NCBI GenBank assembly: GCA_038224055.1
Contig: JBBRGO010000136.1
Coordinates: 1-8,802, forward strand
From: JBDSSS01 sp038224055
GTDB lineage: Bacteria > Actinomycetota > Actinomycetes > Actinomycetales > Dermatophilaceae
Length of the DNA stretch: 8,802 nt
Direction of reading: 5' to 3'
Position 1 is the stretch's first letter, and each line of letters opens with the position of its first letter. The position numbers and the translations under genes are program-made. Below are positions 5,578 to 8,802 of this stretch, one piece after another. The notes beneath the pieces were generated by a model. It worked only from the letters and a program-made list of their open reading frames with translations. It had not been told where the DNA came from and did no database searches.

Positions 5578-5970
5578 TCAGCCGGTGAGGAAGCCCAACG
5601 GCGACACGGTGCGGGCCTGCTCGCAGACCGCGCGGGCCTGGCTCGTCTGCGCTCCGGCCAGGCACGTCTCGTAGGCCTGGACGGTGGGGTAGAAGGCCGC
5701 CTGGAAGGCGAGCGAGGCGAGCAGCAGCCCGATGATCCCCAGCGTGACCGCGGGCCAGACCTTCTGTCGCCCGGGTCGGCCGGAGAGGAAGCGGAGCAGG
5801 GTGATGCTGAGGTAGCCGGCCACGAGGAGCGGGAGCACCGCGACGAACCGCTTCGGCAGCGGCAGGTACATCGCGACCACCCCGATGAGCATGAGCAGTG
5901 ACACCGGTAGCGTCCGCCGGGCCCGCTCCCGGGCATCGACGACGGTGGGGTCGGGTCCGGGCTCACTCAC
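5578..5970 (-). CDS. Small three-helix membrane protein, function unknown
   Basis: This 130-residue leftward gene has a charged N-terminus of about 20 residues and then three hydrophobic segments, about 21-38, 42-62 and 71-93. The hydrophilic C-terminal tail of about 35 residues holds two cysteines, Cys103 and Cys116, in the pattern ETCLAGAQTSQARAVCEQ. If the N-terminus is cytoplasmic, the tail is extracytoplasmic and the cysteines could form a disulfide. I have seen similar C-x12-C tails on small actinobacterial membrane proteins, but I cannot name a family with confidence. The GTG at 5970 is preferred because GAGGA lies seven bases upstream; an ATG at 5988 has nothing comparable. The gene is convergent with the DUF6350-type gene (six bases apart) and divergent from purN (61 bases apart). 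Confidence 0.8.
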   Translation of the reverse strand: MSEPGPDPTVVDARERARRTLPVSLLMLIGVVAMYLPLPKRFVAVLPLLVAGYLSITLLRFLSGRPGRQKVWPAVTLGIIGLLLASLAFQAAFYPTVQAYETCLAGAQTSQARAVCEQARTVSPLGFLTG

Positions 5971-6018
5971 GCACCCATCCTCACGCATGGGCTGCGGGAG
6001 GGCGCACCGGGGCCGCGC

Positions 6019-6024
6019 TACAGT
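6019..6024 (+). promoter_or_regulatory. -10 element of the purN promoter (leaderless)
   Basis: TACAGT fits TANNNT and ends seven bases before the GTG at 6032, so the mRNA should begin at the start codon. No ribosome binding site is present before this GTG. It is the same spacing as at the cobalamin-binding gene. Confidence 0.6.
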
Positions 6025-6031
6025 GCGGCTC

Positions 6032-6664
6032 GTGAGCAGCGACCCCGTGCAGCGGGACCCCGGCGGCGCCGGCGTCCTCGTCCTCGTCTCCGGATCCGGG
6101 ACCCTGCTCCAGGCCCTGATCGACGCTGCCGTCGACCCCGGCCACGGCGCGCGGATCCTGGCCGTCGGCGCCGATCGCCCCTGCGCGGGGCTCGTGCGCG
6201 CGGAGCGGGCCGGCATACCGACGTTCGTATGCCGTCCAGCCGACTTCGCGTCGCGCGCGGAGTGGGACGTCGCGCTGGCGGAGCAGATCCACGCGGTGGC
6301 ACCGGACCTCGTCGTCACGGCCGGGTTCATGCGGATCCTCGGGCCCGCGGCGCTGGCCGAGCAGACGTTCGTCAACACCCACCCGGCCCTGCTGCCGAGC
6401 TTCCCCGGGGCCCACGGGGTGCGGGACGCGCTGGCCCACGGCGTCCGCGTGACCGGCACGACGTGCCACCTCGTCGATGCCGGCGTGGACACCGGGCCGA
6501 TCATCGAGCAGCTCGTCGTCCGGGTCGAGCCGGACGACACCGAGGAGTCGCTGCACGAGCGGATCAAGGTCCAGGAGCGCCGGCTGCTCGTCGACGTCGT
6601 CGGGCGGATGGCCCGCGAGGGATGGACCGTGGAGGGACGACGAGTTCGGTTCGGCGGGGCCTGA
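6032..6664 (+). CDS. purN: Phosphoribosylglycinamide formyltransferase (GART)
   Basis: This enzyme transfers a formyl group from 10-formyl-THF to glycinamide ribonucleotide, giving FGAR in step 3 of purine synthesis. The 210 residues match the family length. The phosphate/substrate loop VSGSGTLLQALID is at 19-31. The catalytic set is intact: Asn115 and His117 in NTHPALLPSFPG and Asp153 in DAGVDTGPI, with the same spacing as Asn106, His108 and Asp144 of the E. coli enzyme. The GTG at 6032 is chosen from the leaderless -10 just upstream; the frame is open further upstream, but that sequence does not look like PurN. The gene is followed directly by the purH regulatory region, whose -10 lies only four bases after the purN stop, so purH may be read both from its own promoter and by read-through. 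Confidence 0.95.
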   Translation: MSSDPVQRDPGGAGVLVLVSGSGTLLQALIDAAVDPGHGARILAVGADRPCAGLVRAERAGIPTFVCRPADFASRAEWDVALAEQIHAVAPDLVVTAGFMRILGPAALAEQTFVNTHPALLPSFPGAHGVRDALAHGVRVTGTTCHLVDAGVDTGPIIEQLVVRVEPDDTEESLHERIKVQERRLLVDVVGRMAREGWTVEGRRVRFGGA

Positions 6665-6668
6665 CCGG

Positions 6669-6674
6669 TAGTCT
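6669..6674 (+). promoter_or_regulatory. -10 element of the purH promoter
   Basis: TAGTCT (TANNNT) begins four bases after the purN stop codon. With the seven-base gap seen at the other promoters here, transcription would start near 6681-6682, inside the ZTP aptamer's first stem. A weak -35 candidate, TTCGGT (6645-6650), lies 18 bases upstream within purN. Confidence 0.5.
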
Positions 6675-6747
6675 GGGGCTACACGACTGGCGCAGGTGGG
6701 CCACCACCGGGGAGTGACGTCGGGAGCATCGATCGCCTGGGTGCCCC
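6675..6747 (+). promoter_or_regulatory. ZTP (ZMP/ZTP, pfl) riboswitch controlling purH
   Basis: The pfl/ZTP aptamer core is clear: CGACTGGCG (6684-6692), a hairpin GGTGG (6695-6699)/CCACC (6704-6708) with a GCCA loop, the conserved GGGGAGTG following it (6709-6716), a variable linker, and the 3' block CGCCTGGGTG (6734-6743). GGCG (6689-6692) pairs with CGCC (6734-6737) as the family pseudoknot. The first stem (P1) appears as CAC (6682-6684) with GTG (6714-6716), extendable by 6677-6679 across an internal mismatch. The family binds AICAR-phosphate (ZMP) and ZTP, signals of low 10-formyl-THF, and usually switches expression on. There is no terminator after it; CCTG (6736-6739) could pair with CAGG of the purH ribosome binding site (6774-6777), and this pairing excludes the pseudoknot, so translational control is my inference. 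Confidence 0.9.
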
Positions 6748-6774
6748 ACGCTTCGACGAACCCGTTCGACCCTC

Positions 6775-6779
6775 AGGAG
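6775..6779 (+). promoter_or_regulatory. purH ribosome binding site
   Basis: AGGAG sits six bases before the ATG at 6786. It fixes the purH start, since upstream in-frame codons fall within the riboswitch. It is a possible target for masking by the aptamer's 3' block. Confidence 0.8.
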
Positions 6780-6785
6780 TGCTGC

Positions 6786-8408
6786 ATGCCCACGTCCACG
6801 CCCGCCCAGAGTGACGGACGCCGCCCCCTCAGACGGGCGCTCGTCTCGGTCTACGACAAGTCCGGTCTCGCGGAGCTCGCCGCGGCCCTCGACGCTGCCG
6901 GCGTCGCCATCGTCTCGACCGGGTCGACGGCGAAGACGATCGCCGCGGCCGGAGTCCCCGTGACACAGGTCGAAGAGCTCACCGGCTTCCCGGAGTGCCT
7001 CGACGGCAGGGTGAAGACCCTCCATCCCCGCGTGCACGCCGGCATCCTCGCCGACACCCGCAACGAGGACCACGTCCGCCAGCTCGCCGACCTCGGTGTC
7101 GAGCCGTTCGACCTCGTCGTCGTCAACCTCTACCCGTTCAGCGACACCGTCGCCTCGGGTGCGAGCGAGGATGAGTGTGTCGAGCAGATCGACATCGGCG
7201 GACCGTCGATGGTCCGCGCGGCGGCCAAGAACCACGCGAGCGTCGCGACCGTGACGAGCCCCGCGGCATACGACCAGGTCGTCGAGGCGGCGGGAAGCGG
7301 CGGCTTCACCCTCGAGCAGCGCCGCCGCCTCGCCGCGGAGGCGTTCGTCCACACGGCGAGCTATGACACCGCGGTCGCGAGCTGGATGGGCAATGTCGTC
7401 GCCGACACGAGCGACGGCACCGGTTTCCCGGCGTGGGTGGGCGCGACGTTCGACCGCGAGGCAGTGCTGCGCTACGGGGAGAACCCGCACCAGCGCGCCG
7501 CGCTCTACCGCGGGGGCCGGCCCGGTGTCGCATCGGCCGAGCAGCTGCACGGCAAGGAGATGTCCTACAACAACTACGTCGACACGGACGCGGCGGTGCG
7601 GGCGGCCCACGACCACGGCGACCAGCCGACGGTCGCGGTCATCAAGCACGCCAACCCCTGCGGCATCGCCATCGGCAACTCGGTCGAGCAGGCCTACGAC
7701 CGCGCCCACGCGACCGACCCGGTGTCGGCCTTCGGCGGCATCATCGCCGCCAACCGGCCGGTGACCGCGGCGATGGCCGACAAGGTCAAGGACGTCTTCA
7801 CCGAGGTCATCATCGCGCCCGACTTCGACGAGGACGCGCTTGCGATCCTCAAGGGCAAGAAGAACATCCGCATCCTACGCCTGCCCGCCGGTGCGGGCGA
7901 GCAGGCCCCGGCGGTCGAGAGCCGGGCCATCAGCGGCGGGCTGCTCCTGCAGGCGGTCGACCGGGTCGACGCGGTCGTGGCCGCCGACGACGAGACGGTC
8001 ACCGGCGGGGACGACGCCGTGAACTGGCGCCTCGTCGCCGGGGACGCGGCAGACGAGGCGACCCTCGCGGACCTCCAGCTCGCCTGGCGGGCGATCCGCG
8101 CCGTGAAGTCCAACGCGATCCTGCTCGCCGCCGGCGGCGCCGCGGTCGGCATCGGGATGGGCCAGGTCAACCGGGTCGACGCGTCCTACCTCGCGGTCCG
8201 GCGGGCCGGCGAGGAGCGGGCCCGTGGCTCGGTGGCGGCCTCGGACGCGTTCTTCCCCTTCGCGGACGGGCTGCAGATCCTCCTCGACGCGGGCGTGCGT
8301 GCCGTCGTCGCCCCCGGCGGCTCGAAGCGCGACGACGAGGTCATCGCCGCGGCCGAGGCGGCCGGCGTGACGATGTACTTCACCGGGACCCGTCACTTCT
8401 TCCACTGA
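6786..8408 (+). CDS. purH: Bifunctional AICAR transformylase / IMP cyclohydrolase
   Basis: PurH carries out the last two steps of IMP synthesis: formylation of AICAR by 10-formyl-THF, then ring closure to IMP. The 540 residues cover both domains. The N-terminal cyclohydrolase (MGS-like) domain has ALVSVYDKSGL at 18-28, STGSTAKT at 44-51, DGRVKTLHPRVHAG at 73-86, NLYPF at 114-118 and IDIGGPSMVRAAAKNH at 135-150. The transformylase domain has RYGENPHQ at 229-236, HGKEMSYNNYVD at 255-266, IKHANPCG at 286-293 (catalytic pair Lys287-His288), DPVSAFGG at 311-318, KSNAI at 441-445, GIGMGQVNR at 455-463, PGGSKRDDE at 510-518 and the terminal GTRHFFH. The ATG is set by AGGAG six bases upstream. Expression is probably governed by the ZTP riboswitch in the leader. 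A hairpin follows ten bases after the stop. Confidence 0.98.
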   Translation: MPTSTPAQSDGRRPLRRALVSVYDKSGLAELAAALDAAGVAIVSTGSTAKTIAAAGVPVTQVEELTGFPECLDGRVKTLHPRVHAGILADTRNEDHVRQLADLGVEPFDLVVVNLYPFSDTVASGASEDECVEQIDIGGPSMVRAAAKNHASVATVTSPAAYDQVVEAAGSGGFTLEQRRRLAAEAFVHTASYDTAVASWMGNVVADTSDGTGFPAWVGATFDREAVLRYGENPHQRAALYRGGRPGVASAEQLHGKEMSYNNYVDTDAAVRAAHDHGDQPTVAVIKHANPCGIAIGNSVEQAYDRAHATDPVSAFGGIIAANRPVTAAMADKVKDVFTEVIIAPDFDEDALAILKGKKNIRILRLPAGAGEQAPAVESRAISGGLLLQAVDRVDAVVAADDETVTGGDDAVNWRLVAGDAADEATLADLQLAWRAIRAVKSNAILLAAGGAAVGIGMGQVNRVDASYLAVRRAGEERARGSVAASDAFFPFADGLQILLDAGVRAVVAPGGSKRDDEVIAAAEAAGVTMYFTGTRHFFH

Positions 8409-8417
8409 CGCCCCGCG

Positions 8418-8460
8418 CGAAACTGCCCACTCGACCGATCCGGTCGAGTGGGCACTTTCG
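8418..8460. terminator. Bidirectional hairpin terminator built from two repeat copies
   Basis: TGCCCACTCGACCG (8424-8437) and CGGTCGAGTGGGCA (8441-8454) form a perfect 14-base stem with the loop ATC. Beyond a single C-C mismatch, CGAAA (8418-8422) and TTTCG (8456-8460) continue the pairing. The A run on the left and T run on the right give short U tracts on both strands, suiting its place between convergent genes. The arms are copies 5 and 6 of the repeat found at 1711-1841. Confidence 0.75.
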
Positions 8461-8478
8461 TCCGCGTGGGCGGCGAAG

Positions 8479-8802
8479 TCAGCGGGTCCAGCGGTAGCCG
8501 CTCGGCTCGCCCTCACCGAGGTCGACGATGGCCGCGACCGGGCCGCCGCCGTCGGGGCCCTGGTGAGCGGCCGAGACCGAGACGAACACCGCGGGGTCGC
8601 CGGTCACCGAGGCCGTGACGCCACCGACCGCCGACTTGATCTGGCGGTGCCAGTGGACGTCGGAGTCGTCGAGCATCGCGTTGCGCCGGCCGTGCACCGT
8701 GCCGTCCTGGCTCACCTCGCACTTGAGGAAGACGTTGACGAGCCGGCCCTGGATGTCGCTGGTGTGCGGCCGCTCCGGCAGGTCGAGCCCCGCGTCCTTG
8801 AT
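8479..8802 (-). CDS. Unidentified protein, C-terminal part (cut by window edge)
   Basis: A leftward frame is open from the right edge to a stop at 8479, giving the last 107 residues of a protein whose start lies outside the window. I do not recognise it. It contains no hydrophobic membrane segment and one cysteine (in FLKCEV), alternates short hydrophobic strands with Gly/Asp/Ser-rich turns (for example SAVGGVTASVTGDPAVFVSVS), and ends GYRWTR, which suggests a soluble, mostly beta fold. It is real rather than a shadow because it lies outside any other gene, its codon use matches its neighbours, and the purH-side hairpin is placed as a shared terminator. A GTG at 8715 could be a start, but in-frame protein-like sequence continues upstream of it. 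Confidence 0.65.
   Translation of the reverse strand: MKDAGLDLPERPHTSDIQGRLVNVFLKCEVSQDGTVHGRRNAMLDDSDVHWHRQIKSAVGGVTASVTGDPAVFVSVSAAHQGPDGGGPVAAIVDLGEGEPSGYRWTR

Noticed and set aside
6564..7709. A 381-codon minus-strand frame opposite purN and purH.
   Set aside because: It has low-complexity Arg/Val/Gly/Asp content, no motifs and crosses the riboswitch; purH on the plus strand explains the region.
7433..8497. A 354-codon plus-strand frame overlapping purH in another frame.
   Set aside because: It is almost wholly Arg, Gly, Pro and Ala, a frame-shifted reading of purH running past its stop through the terminator hairpin.

Overview
The window is about 8.8 kb of very GC-rich DNA with the gene order, codon use and promoter style of an actinobacterium. 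My best guess is the order Micrococcales, perhaps Intrasporangiaceae; that placement is an impression from protein style and is not proven. It is a chromosomal core-metabolism region. I see no transposase, phage gene, tRNA, rRNA or CRISPR array.

Layout from left to right. The left edge (1-171) holds a promoter and possibly the first codons of a leftward gene cut by the window. A leftward alpha/beta-hydrolase (lipase-like) gene (172-1164) is divergent from a rightward stand-alone cobalamin-binding subunit (1288-1698) of the methylmalonyl-/isobutyryl-CoA mutase type. A 220-bp gap (1699-1922) packed with copies of a short palindromic repeat separates it from the promoter, leader and genes of succinyl-CoA synthetase, sucC (2055-3239) and sucD (3255-4148). 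A strong hairpin follows sucD. Next come a polytopic membrane protein of the DUF6350 type (4231-5571) and a small leftward three-helix membrane protein (5578-5970), convergent with only six bases between their stops. purN (6032-6664) is divergent from the latter. purH (6786-8408) is preceded by a ZTP (pfl) riboswitch. A bidirectional terminator-like hairpin made of the same repeat seen before sucC separates purH from a leftward unidentified gene that runs off the right edge (8479-8802).

Two functional themes stand out. SucCD interconverts succinyl-CoA and succinate with NTP formation, and a B12-dependent acyl-CoA mutase (whose small subunit is probably encoded just upstream) can feed this acyl-CoA pool. 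PurN and PurH are the two 10-formyl-THF-using transformylases of purine synthesis, and the riboswitch before purH senses ZMP/ZTP, the PurH substrate and its triphosphate.

The most notable points are the riboswitch whose own promoter appears to cut into its first stem, the repeat family reused at two intergenic sites, and three genes that look leaderless (TANNNT 6-7 nt before the start codon). I found no convincing undescribed multi-gene system; this is mostly a conserved housekeeping locus with interesting regulatory DNA.
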